Source: Gillisia sp. UBA3175
GTDB taxonomy: Bacteria > Bacteroidota > Bacteroidia > Flavobacteriales > Flavobacteriaceae
DNA: 64,000 nucleotides
Reading direction: 5' to 3'
Assembly (NCBI GenBank): GCA_002364325.1
Contig: DEXV01000006.1
Location: forward strand, 302,782-366,781
Below the pieces are notes generated by a model that ran no database searches, was not told where the DNA came from, and was given only the letters and a program-made list of their open reading frames with translations. A program made the position numbers and the translations under genes. Numbering within the stretch: the first letter of the stretch is position 1; the number at the start of each line of letters is the position of its first letter. Below, one piece after another: positions 55,626 to 64,000 of this stretch.

Positions 55626-56603
55626 ATGCATCCGGAAAATATTTTCTCTATATCTTCAGAAAATGAATTTATTAAAATCAGTTTGGAAGTCTTCCGGTTT
55701 CAATATAAAAATAATTCGGTTTACAAGCAATTCTGTGATCTGCTTAAAACAGATGCAAACCAAGTAGATTCCTTAGAAAAAATCCCTTTTTTACCCATCG
55801 AATTTTTTAAGAAACATCCCATTTTGTCTTCAGAAGAAAAAATTCAGAAAACTTTTACTAGTAGCGGGACTACTGGACAAAACACAAGTAAACATCATGT
55901 AGTAGATCTTAGCCTATACGAGAAGAGTTTTAATAAGACCTTCCACTATTTTTATGGAAATATACAGGATTATGTTGTGCTTGCCTTATTGCCAGCTTAT
56001 TTGGAACGTGATGGCTCTTCTTTGGTCTATATGGCCCAACACTTAATAGAAGCAAGTAAACATGCTGAAAGCGGATTCTATTTGAATAATTTATTAGAAT
56101 TAAAAGAACGGTTGATCGCTCTCGATGGTAAAGGCCAGAAAGTTTTGCTTATTGGCGTTTCTTTTGCCTTATTAGATCTAGTAGAAGATCATAATTTCCA
56201 TTTGCAAAACACCATTGTTATGGAAACTGGAGGCATGAAAGGTAGACGTAAAGAAATGATCCGGGAGGAGCTACATAAAATTCTTGCAACTGGTTTTGGT
56301 GTTTCCAACATTCATAGTGAATATGGGATGACCGAATTACTATCTCAAGCCTATTCCATCGGAAAAGGGATATTTAAATGTCCATCCTGGATGAGAATCT
56401 TAATTAGAGATCCAGAGGATGCGCTATCTTATTTAACAAATAATAGTACCGGAGGAATAAATATTATAGATCTAGCAAATATTTATTCTTGTTCTTTTAT
56501 TGCAACTCAGGATCTGGGAAAAATAAGTTCTGCAAAATCCATAGAGATCATGGGAAGATTTGATAACAGCGATATTAGAGGATGTAATTTAATGGTCCTA
56601 TAA
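55626..56603 (+). CDS. LuxE/PaaK-like acyl-protein synthetase family enzyme
   Basis: 325 residues; the AMP-binding loop is TFTSSGTTGQNTSKH and there are LuxE-type blocks (KIPFLPIEFFKKH, TGGMKGRRKEMIREEL, NIHSEYGMTELLSQAY). The family activates a carboxylic acid as adenylate. No lux genes lie near, so the role is not bioluminescence. In Bacteroidota such genes often occur with surface or lipid synthesis genes; here it stands alone. Confidence 0.82.
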   Translation: MHPENIFSISSENEFIKISLEVFRFQYKNNSVYKQFCDLLKTDANQVDSLEKIPFLPIEFFKKHPILSSEEKIQKTFTSSGTTGQNTSKHHVVDLSLYEKSFNKTFHYFYGNIQDYVVLALLPAYLERDGSSLVYMAQHLIEASKHAESGFYLNNLLELKERLIALDGKGQKVLLIGVSFALLDLVEDHNFHLQNTIVMETGGMKGRRKEMIREELHKILATGFGVSNIHSEYGMTELLSQAYSIGKGIFKCPSWMRILIRDPEDALSYLTNNSTGGINIIDLANIYSCSFIATQDLGKISSAKSIEIMGRFDNSDIRGCNLMVL

Positions 56604-56769
56604 ATCTCAATTTATTTAGTGCTTAAGTAAATAGTTCGAAAAAATAATACTAAATGTGTAATGCAATCGTTTTTTTTCGAACTAATACCTGTAAACATAA
56701 TTTTTGGTTAGGTTTTTGTTTACTCTATTATATATGAGTTTTTTCATATTAGATTGGTTAGTTAGTTGC

Positions 56770-56804
56770 AAAGCCCTTTCACATTATAGTGTTTAAGGGC
56801 TTTT
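56770..56804. terminator. Terminator between luxE-like gene and tyrS
   Basis: AAAGCCCTT pairs with AAGGGCTTT; it lies 5 bases after the tyrS stop on the minus strand and also downstream of the plus-strand gene. Confidence 0.72.
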
Positions 56805-56808
56805 GTAA

Positions 56809-58098
56809 TTATACAATCCTTAAAATATAAGTGTTCCTTTTTCCTTTATTAATAATAACAAACTTATTATTAATAAGGTCTTTAGTAGAAATAAGATATT
56901 CCTCTCCTACTTTTTCTTTATTTACAGAAATTGAGTTTTCTTTTAAAGCGCGTCTTGCTTCCCCATTCGAATTTAAAAATCCGGTTTTTGCCGCTAGTGC
57001 AGCAATCATGTCCAATCCAGCATCAATATCAGCACGTTCAATTTCCGCTTGAGGAACTCCTTCAAAAATATCCAAAAATGTAGCTTCACTCAAACTTCTA
57101 AAATCTGAAGCAGTACTATTCCCAAACAATACATTAGATGCTGTTACAGCATTTTCAAAATCTTCTTTTCCATGAACTGTTACCGTAACTTCTTCTGCTA
57201 GACGCTTTTGAAGTAACCTTAAATGTGGTTCTTTGGAATGAGTAGCAATAAGATCTTCAATAATCTCCTTATCTAAAAAAGTAAATATCTTAATGTATTT
57301 TTCGGCATCCTCATCACTTGTATTTAGCCAATATTGATAGAATTTATATGGAGAAGTCCTGTTAGGGTCTAACCATATATTTCCACCTTCACTCTTTCCA
57401 AATTTACTTCCATCACTTTTAGTAATTAATGGGCAAGTAAGGGCATAACCCTTTCCATTTCCAATTCTTCTAATAAGCTCTGTTCCGGTAGTTATATTTC
57501 CCCATTGGTCACTTCCTCCCATTTGCAGGGTACAACTATGGGTTTTATATAAATGAAAAAAATCATAACCTTGCACCAACTGGTAAGTAAATTCTGTAAA
57601 AGACATTCCCTCTGTAGACTCTCCAGATAATCTGTTCTTTACAGAATCTTTAGACATCATATAATTCACCGTGATGTGTTTCCCAACATCTCTAATAAAA
57701 TCCAGAAAAGTGAAATCTTTCATCCAGTCATAATTATTAACTAGAACTGCTTCATTTTTCTCCCCAGATGAAAAATCTAAAAAATGAGAAAGTTGCTTGC
57801 GAACACATTCTTGATTATGTCTTAAAGTAGGCTCATCTAATAAATTACGCTCACTAGATTTTCCCGAAGGATCTCCGATCATTCCGGTAGCTCCGCCCAC
57901 AAGAGCAAAAGGTTTATGTCCCGCACGCTGAAAATGTGCCAAAAGCATGATAGGAACTAAACTACCTATGTGCAAGGAATCTGCAGTAGGATCAAAACCA
58001 ATGTATGCAGATCGCATTTCTTCCAATAAATGCTCTTCGGTTCCCGGCATACCATCATGCATCATCCCTCTCCAGGTAATCTCTTCTACAAAATTCAT
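56809..58098 (-). CDS. tyrS: Tyrosyl-tRNA synthetase
   Basis: 429 residues, class I. The HIGH motif is HIGS (43-46) in [14 protein letters not shown], and KMSKS reads KFGKS (232-236). A C-terminal S4 RNA-binding domain lies at about 360-429. It charges tRNA-Tyr. Single gene. Confidence 0.96.
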   Translation of the reverse strand: MNFVEEITWRGMMHDGMPGTEEHLLEEMRSAYIGFDPTADSLHIGSLVPIMLLAHFQRAGHKPFALVGGATGMIGDPSGKSSERNLLDEPTLRHNQECVRKQLSHFLDFSSGEKNEAVLVNNYDWMKDFTFLDFIRDVGKHITVNYMMSKDSVKNRLSGESTEGMSFTEFTYQLVQGYDFFHLYKTHSCTLQMGGSDQWGNITTGTELIRRIGNGKGYALTCPLITKSDGSKFGKSEGGNIWLDPNRTSPYKFYQYWLNTSDEDAEKYIKIFTFLDKEIIEDLIATHSKEPHLRLLQKRLAEEVTVTVHGKEDFENAVTASNVLFGNSTASDFRSLSEATFLDIFEGVPQAEIERADIDAGLDMIAALAAKTGFLNSNGEARRALKENSISVNKEKVGEEYLISTKDLINNKFVIINKGKRNTYILRIV

Positions 58099-58258
58099 AG
58101 GCTTCTAATTTTCAATATTTATGCTTTATTATTGACTATATATCGCGGATTAAATTCTGAATGAAGCTCAAAAAATTAGCCTGTTTTCAGAATTAAAACG
58201 GGGGTAAAGATACCAATAACTGCCATTTTTCCTAAATGGAAATAGCTATATTTACCTT

Positions 58259-59278
58259 ATGATTTTAGTTACAGGCGGAACGGGTCTTGTTGGATCCCAT
58301 TTATTATTAGAATTAACCAAAGCTGGTGAAAAAGTAAGAGCAATTTATAGAAGCAGCAACAAGCTAGCAGATGTAAAAAAAGTGTTCTCTTATTACTTAT
58401 CTGAAAAAAAAGCAGAATTTCTATTCAGCACCATAGAATGGCAAGAAGCCGATATAACCGAAATCCCTTCCTTAGATAATGCATTTTTCGAAATAACTGA
58501 AGTATATCACTGTGCAGCGCTCATTTCTTTCAATGAGAAAAATGCTAGAAAAATGCGAAAAATCAATATTGAAGGCACTGCAAATATTGTAAATTCTTGC
58601 TTAAAATTTAAGGTGCAAAAACTTTGCTATGTAAGCTCTATTTCAACTTTAGATCTTGCCATAGGTGAAAAAGAGATTCATGAAAACTTTACTTGGTATC
58701 CAGAGAAATATCATAGTGATTATGCCATTTCAAAACATGGAGGAGAAATTGAAGTTTGGCGAGGTACACAGGAAGGTCTTCCTGCAATAATTGTAAATCC
58801 AGGCGTAATATTAGGTGCCGGTTTTTGGCATAATGGAAGCGGAAAGATATTTTCAAGGGTTAATAAAGGTTTAAGCTATAATTTCCCTAAAATAACTGGA
58901 TTTGTTGGAGTTAAGGACGTGGCGAAAGCAATTTTCTTACTGATGGATTCTTCTATAGAAAATGAACAATTTATTTTAATTTCAGAAAATCGGTCTTTTA
59001 AAGATGTTCTAGAGTTGGTTGCGAAACGACTCCATAAGAAAGTTCCAGAAAAAACTTTAAAACCGTGGATGGTATTTTTGGGGTGGATGTATCAAAGTAT
59101 TTCCAGCAAATTGTGGGGAACAAAAAAAATATTATCTAGAAATGATGCTAAAACCTTGTTCGAGCAGTCCTTATATAGTGCAGAAAAAATAAAATCGAGT
59201 TTAAATTTTGAGTTTACGCCTCTTCATGAAGTAATTAATGAAACAGGAGCTCTCTTTCTAAAAGACCATCGAAGCTAA
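58259..59278 (+). CDS. NAD-dependent epimerase/dehydratase-type extended SDR
   Basis: 339 residues with NAD-binding TGGTGLVGSHLL (5-16). The catalytic Ser lies in YVSSIST; the catalytic YxxxK is present as YAISK. The substrate may be a dihydroflavonol-reductase-like sugar or sterol-like compound; not determinable. Its stop is directly next to the convergent DUF4296 gene. Confidence 0.85.
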   Translation: MILVTGGTGLVGSHLLLELTKAGEKVRAIYRSSNKLADVKKVFSYYLSEKKAEFLFSTIEWQEADITEIPSLDNAFFEITEVYHCAALISFNEKNARKMRKINIEGTANIVNSCLKFKVQKLCYVSSISTLDLAIGEKEIHENFTWYPEKYHSDYAISKHGGEIEVWRGTQEGLPAIIVNPGVILGAGFWHNGSGKIFSRVNKGLSYNFPKITGFVGVKDVAKAIFLLMDSSIENEQFILISENRSFKDVLELVAKRLHKKVPEKTLKPWMVFLGWMYQSISSKLWGTKKILSRNDAKTLFEQSLYSAEKIKSSLNFEFTPLHEVINETGALFLKDHRS

Positions 59279-59770
59279 TTATTGATCTATATTATATTTT
59301 GCTGGAGCCATTCCCAAACTATCAATGAGTTTTCTCTTTATATTTTTAAGGCTTGAATCTGTTTGAATTGCAGAGGTGTCTTTTTTCCTTTCTAAAAGTT
59401 GAATTGAATCTAATATGCGTTGTTCTTCTTTCTGGATAACCTCCATTTTAGATTTTAGTTTTTCCAAATTGAGCTGCACTCGCTTATAAATACTCTCAAA
59501 CTTATCGTAGTTCTTGGCATAATAGGTTGTGCTTTCTGCAAGTTGTAGGCTATCAATCTTAAACTTTCCATATAGATAGGTGTCTGGTTGCAGCCCGGTT
59601 TGCTCTAAAATTCTTTTATTATAATTTTTTGCTGAATTTAAAAGATTAAGTTCGGTAAGAACAGCCACCATTTTTTGTTCAGGTATTAAATTATCTGGCT
59701 TCTTGATCTCGTCTACATTCTGACAAGACCAAAATAAGAACCCTATAAAAAACACCTTTAGAAACTTCAT
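59279..59770 (-). CDS. DUF4296 lipoprotein
   Basis: 163 residues, lipobox FLFWSC (C16). The helical body has VAVLTELNLLNSAKNYNKRI and YLYGKFKIDSLQLAESTTYY, typical of DUF4296, a Bacteroidota-only family of unknown role. Last gene of the GT2-dihydroorotase operon (3-base gap). Confidence 0.85.
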   Translation of the reverse strand: MKFLKVFFIGFLFWSCQNVDEIKKPDNLIPEQKMVAVLTELNLLNSAKNYNKRILEQTGLQPDTYLYGKFKIDSLQLAESTTYYAKNYDKFESIYKRVQLNLEKLKSKMEVIQKEEQRILDSIQLLERKKDTSAIQTDSSLKNIKRKLIDSLGMAPAKYNIDQ

Positions 59771-59773
59771 TAC

Positions 59774-61117
59774 TTATCTATCAAATTTCAATTGTTCTGC
59801 CACTTGAGTGAATGGCATGAATTTAAAATTATTATAAACCAGTTGTCCGTTCACAAAGGTGTGAGTTACCCTCGATTTAAAGGTAACACCATCAAACGGT
59901 GACCAACCACATTTATAAACAGTATTGCTTGGCTGCACTGCCCAAGGAGAATTTAGATCTATTAAAACAAGATCTGCCTTGTAACCTTCACGTATAAATC
60001 CACGTTTTTCTATTTGATAAAGAATTGCAGGATTATGGCACATTTTTTCTACGATCTTTTCAAGACTTATTTTATCCTGATGATGCATTTGTAACATTGC
60101 AGGAAGTGCATGTTGCACTAAAGGTCCACCACTTGGAGCTTTTGTATATACGTTTTTCTTTTCCTCTTTGGTATGAGGAGCGTGATCTGTAGCTATTACG
60201 TCTATATGATTATCCAGTAATGCCTTTAATAGAGCATCCTGATCTTTTTTCGTTTTAATAGACGGGTTCCATTTAATAAAAGTTCCCTTTTTCTGATAAT
60301 CTGTATCGTTGAACCACAAGTGGTGAATACAAACTTCAGCAGTTATCTTTTTATCTTTTAATGGAAGTTTATTATCAAAAAGCTTGATCTCCTTTTCTGT
60401 TGAAAGATGGAAAACGTGTAACCTTGCTCCTGTTTTCTTAGCAAGGGCAACAGCTTTAGATGAAGAGATGTAACATGCTTCTTCACTTCTAATTTTAGAA
60501 TGTAATTCTATAGGAATATCGTCCCCGTATCTTTCAATGCATTCGCTTAAATTCTTTTGGATCGTGGTTTCATCTTCACAATGTACCGCGATCATTAAAG
60601 GAGATTTTAAAAAGATCTGTTCCAAAACCTTTACATCATCTACCAGCATATTGCCAGTAGAAGAGCCCAAAAATAATTTAAGAGCTGCAGTGGTTTTTGG
60701 ATCTACTTTTAATATTTCTTCCAAATTGTCATTAGTTCCTCCAAACATGAAAGAATAATTGGCATATGAGGTATTTCTAGCAAGATCAAATTTATCTTGT
60801 AGTTTTTCTATGGTGGTAGTTTGTGGATCGGTATTAGGCATTTCAATAAAAGAAGTAATCCCACCTGCTATTGCAGCGCGAGACCCTGTTTCTATTGTTT
60901 CTTTATGCGTTAACCCGGGTTCTCTAAAATGTACCTGATCATCTATAACTCCTGGAATAAGATAATTCCCTTCCGCATCAATTATGGTCATATCCGGAGA
61001 TTTAGCACTAATACTATCGGCTATTTCCGCAATTATACCATTTTCAATAAATACATCACCCTCCATAATTGTCCCTTCATTGACAATTCGTGCGTTTTTA
61101 ATTAAAATCTTCTTCAT
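59774..61117 (-). CDS. pyrC: Dihydroorotase
   Basis: 447 residues of the amidohydrolase fold. The metal site opening reads DDQVHFREPG, with Gln in place of the first His of HxH, as in many Bacteroidota relatives. The lysine (ALKLFLGSS), AVHCED, HVFHLST and ATDHAPH are present. The product closes carbamoyl-aspartate to dihydroorotate in pyrimidine synthesis. The start overlaps the glycosyltransferase stop by one base. Another amidohydrolase activity (allantoinase-like) is possible but less likely. Confidence 0.87.
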   Translation of the reverse strand: MKKILIKNARIVNEGTIMEGDVFIENGIIAEIADSISAKSPDMTIIDAEGNYLIPGVIDDQVHFREPGLTHKETIETGSRAAIAGGITSFIEMPNTDPQTTTIEKLQDKFDLARNTSYANYSFMFGGTNDNLEEILKVDPKTTAALKLFLGSSTGNMLVDDVKVLEQIFLKSPLMIAVHCEDETTIQKNLSECIERYGDDIPIELHSKIRSEEACYISSSKAVALAKKTGARLHVFHLSTEKEIKLFDNKLPLKDKKITAEVCIHHLWFNDTDYQKKGTFIKWNPSIKTKKDQDALLKALLDNHIDVIATDHAPHTKEEKKNVYTKAPSGGPLVQHALPAMLQMHHQDKISLEKIVEKMCHNPAILYQIEKRGFIREGYKADLVLIDLNSPWAVQPSNTVYKCGWSPFDGVTFKSRVTHTFVNGQLVYNNFKFMPFTQVAEQLKFDR

Positions 61118-61866
61118 TATTTAGATGTCCTATTAAAAAGACTTTTTATTTTCATGTTAATAACCCCAAAAACTGCTTCAGAAATAATTCCTCCACTCAT
61201 TTTAGAACTTCCCTTGGTTCTGTCGGTAAAAATCACAGGGATTTCCATTATGTTAAACTTTAACAGGTATGCTTTAAATTTCATCTCTATTTGAAACGCG
61301 TAACCCACAAAATGGATTTTGTTCAAATTGATATTTTCTAACACCTTGCGTTTGTAACAAACAAAGCCCGCAGTTGTGTCATGAATATTCATTCCTGTAA
61401 TCAATCTCACATATTTGGAAGCTAGCCAAGACAGTAAAACCCTACTCATTGGCCAGTTTATTACATTTACTCCAGTAACATACCTTGAACCTATTGCAAG
61501 ATCGGCACCATTTTTTTCACACGTATTATATAATCTAATTAGATCGTTTGGATTGTGTGAAAAATCGGCATCCATTTCAAAAATATAATCGTAAGACCTT
61601 CCTAGCGCCCATTTAAACCCATGTATATAGGCAGTTCCCAAACCTTGCTTCCCTTGGCGTTCTTCCAAAAATAAAGAGCCGAAAAATTCTGTTTGCAGTT
61701 CTTTAACTTTAACGGCCGTTTGATCCGGTGAATTATCGTCCACCACTAAAATATGAAACTTTCGTTGTAAAGAAAAAATGTTCCTCACCAAGCGTTCAAT
61801 ATTCTCAATTTCATTATAAGTGGGTATAATAATTATCCCATTAGACATGCCAGAAATTTTGGGCAA
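61117..61866 (-). CDS. Polyprenol-phosphate mannosyltransferase-like GT2
   Basis: 249 residues; GT-A fold with PTYNEIENIERLVRNIF, VVDDNSPDQT and the metal-binding DAD in FEMDADFSHNPNDLI. No C-terminal membrane helices. Relatives move mannose from GDP-mannose to a polyprenyl phosphate. First gene of an operon with dihydroorotase and DUF4296. Confidence 0.88.
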   Translation of the reverse strand: MPKISGMSNGIIIIPTYNEIENIERLVRNIFSLQRKFHILVVDDNSPDQTAVKVKELQTEFFGSLFLEERQGKQGLGTAYIHGFKWALGRSYDYIFEMDADFSHNPNDLIRLYNTCEKNGADLAIGSRYVTGVNVINWPMSRVLLSWLASKYVRLITGMNIHDTTAGFVCYKRKVLENINLNKIHFVGYAFQIEMKFKAYLLKFNIMEIPVIFTDRTKGSSKMSGGIISEAVFGVINMKIKSLFNRTSK

Positions 61867-61948
61867 ATGTAACCATTTTTGTTTTTGCTAGTTGTATTTT
61901 ACTTTCAAGATTTTGACCTAATAATTATACCTTTGTAAAAAATTTTAG

Positions 61949-62608
61949 TTGGAAGCAATAGAACGATATATAACCTCAAACGACCTACTTACTATAATTA
62001 TTCTGTTGGTACTATTATTATTGGTGTTGGCAAAGCAGTTATTTCAATATAGGTACGAAGATTTTTTTGCGCTTCTTGCTTCAGGAAAATTTCTAGCCAT
62101 AAAATCTAGAGAACACAAGTTGCTTTTTGGATTTAATATAATCATGTTAATTGTTCATGTCTTGAGTGTTTCGTTATTGTTATTTCTAACTTTCAGGCTT
62201 TTTACCGATCTCACTCAGGTAAATCCTGGGTATACACTAATTAGGATAATAACAGGATATGGTTTTTTTGTGCTTTTAAAGATTACCGTAGAAAAAATTA
62301 TTGCTAACGTTTTTGACATAGATGAAATTATAGATACCTACATATTCCAAAAGCAAACTTACCTCAACTTTATATCCTTGATTATCTTTGGTTTAACCGT
62401 ATTTCTAGTATATAGCGATATCCCTAGATTACCGCTTTTTTATTTCATAATTGCAATATCAATTCTTGGTATTTCCTACACGCTGTATGTGATTGTTAAA
62501 AAAAACCCAGTATTTATATCTCGCTATTGGTTCTATTTTATTTTGTACATTTGCGCTCTTGAATTTGCCCCTTATATTATTTTGTATAAGCTAATTACGA
62601 GGTACTAA
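61949..62608 (+). CDS. DUF4271 membrane protein
   Basis: 219 residues with about six hydrophobic helices. The opening EAIERYITSNDLLTIIILL and YRYEDFFALLASGKF mark DUF4271. The start is a TTG; TACCTTTG (61928-61935) is a good -7 element just upstream, giving a very short leader. Operon with hemD (22-base gap), an arrangement common in flavobacteria. Function unknown. Confidence 0.85.
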   Translation: MEAIERYITSNDLLTIIILLVLLLLVLAKQLFQYRYEDFFALLASGKFLAIKSREHKLLFGFNIIMLIVHVLSVSLLLFLTFRLFTDLTQVNPGYTLIRIITGYGFFVLLKITVEKIIANVFDIDEIIDTYIFQKQTYLNFISLIIFGLTVFLVYSDIPRLPLFYFIIAISILGISYTLYVIVKKNPVFISRYWFYFILYICALEFAPYIILYKLITRY

Positions 62609-62630
62609 TAATTATAAAATTTATAAGTAT

Positions 62631-63377
62631 ATGAAAGTGAAAACAATTTTAATATCTCAGCCAGAGCCTAAAATAGAGAATTCTCCTTATTTTGAGCTGG
62701 AGGAAAAACAACGAGTAAAAATTGATTTCATTCCATTCATTCATGTCGAAGGGGTTAACTCCAAAGATATTCGTCAACAAAAAATAGATCTTACAAAATA
62801 TACGGCAATTATCCTTACCAGTAGAAATGCAGTAGATCATTTTTTTAGGATTGCTGAAGAAATGAGATTTAAGGTGCCAGACACTCTTAAATACTTTTGT
62901 TTAAGTGAAGCTGTAGCCTATTATCTTCAGAAATATGTGGTTTACAGAAAACGTAAGATTTATGTTGGAAAACGGACCTTTTCTGAGCTTTCTCCATACA
63001 TTAAAAAGTATAAGAACGAAAAATTTCTTTTACCAGCTTCGGATATGTTGAAGCCAGATGTTCCAAAAACATTGAACAAATTAGGAGTAGATTGGAAACA
63101 GGCAATTTTTTACAAAACTGTAGTTAGTGATCTTTCGCATTTAAGAAATGTGTATTATGATATTCTTGTATTTTTTAGTCCAAGTGGAATAAAATCTTTA
63201 TTCGAGAATTTTCCGGATTTTGAACAAAAGGATACTAAGATCGCCGTTTTTGGAAATACCACAATTAAGGCAGCAAAAGAACATGGATTGGTTTGCAATA
63301 TAAAAGCACCAACTCCAGAAACCCCATCTATGACGATGGCACTTCAGAAATATATAAAAGAAGCAAATAAGAAATAA
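62631..63377 (+). CDS. hemD: Uroporphyrinogen-III synthase
   Basis: 248 residues, two-domain HemD fold with IILTSRNAVDHFF in domain 1 and LVFFSPSGIKSLF-type (VFFSPSGIKSLFENFP) and FGNTTIKAAKEHG in domain 2. It closes hydroxymethylbilane to uroporphyrinogen III in haem synthesis. Confidence 0.9.
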   Translation: MKVKTILISQPEPKIENSPYFELEEKQRVKIDFIPFIHVEGVNSKDIRQQKIDLTKYTAIILTSRNAVDHFFRIAEEMRFKVPDTLKYFCLSEAVAYYLQKYVVYRKRKIYVGKRTFSELSPYIKKYKNEKFLLPASDMLKPDVPKTLNKLGVDWKQAIFYKTVVSDLSHLRNVYYDILVFFSPSGIKSLFENFPDFEQKDTKIAVFGNTTIKAAKEHGLVCNIKAPTPETPSMTMALQKYIKEANKK

Positions 63378-63401
63378 AAATACTTTCTATATAATTAATT
63401 A

Positions 63402-63438
63402 AAAAACCGATAATCTCTAAGAAATTATCGGTTTTTTA
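63402..63438. terminator. Bidirectional terminator between hemD and pckA
   Basis: Stem AAAAAACCGATAAT with its exact complement around a 9-base loop, flanked by A- and T-runs; serves both convergent genes. Confidence 0.9.
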
Positions 63439-63457
63439 ATTTTATAATGTTTCAGAT

Positions 63458-64000
63458 CTAAACAATAGGACCTCCAGAAAGGATTTCCTTATTGGAATTA
63501 TCTTCATATTTCTTGAAATTGTTTTTAAATGAATTTGCGAGTTCCATTGCCTTAGCATCATATGCCTCTTTATTAGCCCAAGTACTTTTCGGGTTCAGGA
63601 TCTCTGAAGGAACATTTTCGCACTCTGTAGGCATATGTAACCCGAAGATTGGATGCTGAGTATAAGTTACATCACTTAATTTACCATGCAATGCTGCATT
63701 TATCATGGAACGAGTATACTTTAACTTCATTCTGTTACCTGTTCGATAGGCTCCACCAGTCCATCCAGTATTCACTAACCAAACATCCACATTCGAATCC
63801 TTCATTTTCTTACTTAACATCTCGGCGTATTCTGCCGGATGCAACGGCATGAATGGAGCACCAAAACAAGCTGAAAAATTAGGTTGTGGTTCATTTACTC
63901 CGGCTTCCGTTCCTGCCACCTTTGCGGTATACCCACTCATAAAATGATATGCGGCTTGCGCAGGAGTTAGCTTGCTAATTGGAGGCAATACTCCAAAAGC
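63458..64000 (-). CDS. pckA: Phosphoenolpyruvate carboxykinase (ATP), C-terminal part
   Basis: The frame continues past the right edge (AFGVLPPISKLTPAQAAYHF at the boundary), so only about the last 180 residues are in the window. Motifs GTEAGVNEPQPNFSACFGAP and VNTGWTGGAYRTGNRMK are those of ATP-dependent PEPCK. The enzyme turns oxaloacetate and ATP into phosphoenolpyruvate in gluconeogenesis. Confidence 0.96.
   Translation of the reverse strand, partial: AFGVLPPISKLTPAQAAYHFMSGYTAKVAGTEAGVNEPQPNFSACFGAPFMPLHPAEYAEMLSKKMKDSNVDVWLVNTGWTGGAYRTGNRMKLKYTRSMINAALHGKLSDVTYTQHPIFGLHMPTECENVPSEILNPKSTWANKEAYDAKAMELANSFKNNFKKYEDNSNKEILSGGPIV

Overview
The window is A+T-rich DNA from a member of the Bacteroidota, most likely a marine Flavobacteriaceae. 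Four things point there. There is a SusC/SusD polysaccharide locus and a type IX secretion sorting domain. DnaE carries a fused proofreading exonuclease. Several promoters have the Bacteroidota -7 element TAnnTTTG. The housekeeping families are typical of the group (DUF4271, DUF4296, extended S16, Nfu/Mrp/ferredoxin). No rRNA and no CRISPR array were seen.

Region 1 (1-14.6 kb) is a mobile defence-type island inserted at the 3' end of a tRNA-Asp gene, with a tyrosine recombinase next to the tRNA. It holds two gene sets. The first lies on the minus strand. It has a WYL regulator, a DUF2130 protein, a protein joining a HsdM-like methylase fold, an HsdS-like recognition region and a histidine-kinase ATPase, a receiver-domain protein 9 bases downstream, and a very long protein with IF2-N and S1-like parts that runs off the left edge. 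Four palindromes of the form TGCA-N7-TGCA sit 10 or 11 bases upstream of a -7-like box in front of the WYL gene, the DUF2130 gene, the methylase-kinase gene and a relic. The relic is a scar joining the start of an hsdM gene to the end of a second receiver gene. I read this set as an undescribed or poorly described system in which DNA recognition feeds a phosphorelay. The second set is on the plus strand: a RecF/OLD-like ATPase and two unrecognised partners.

Region 2 (14.6-26.5 kb) is core genome: DUF58, thioredoxin, DnaE, two PA2169-type four-helix proteins, rpsP-rimM-tRNA methyltransferase, glutaryl-CoA dehydrogenase and DUF3050, with clear terminators and one REP-like inverted repeat.

Region 3 (26.8-42.4 kb) is a polysaccharide utilisation locus on the minus strand: membrane-spanning LuxR-type regulator, SusC, SusD, GH144-type enzyme, a lipoprotein with four glycan-binding-like modules, a second GH144-type enzyme, an esterase-like hydrolase and a GH3 beta-glucosidase. 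The enzyme set suggests beta-1,2-glucan as substrate.

Region 4 (42.4-64 kb) is core genome again: a ferredoxin/reductase/Nfu/Mrp group, an alkyltransferase-like protein, LysE and TrmB, a PhoB/PhoR-like pair next to a TonB receptor with a duplicated beta-helix lipoprotein and a mini T9SS protein, then a LuxE-like protein, TyrS, an SDR, a dihydroorotase/glycosyltransferase operon, DUF4271-hemD, and the C-terminal part of pckA at the right edge.
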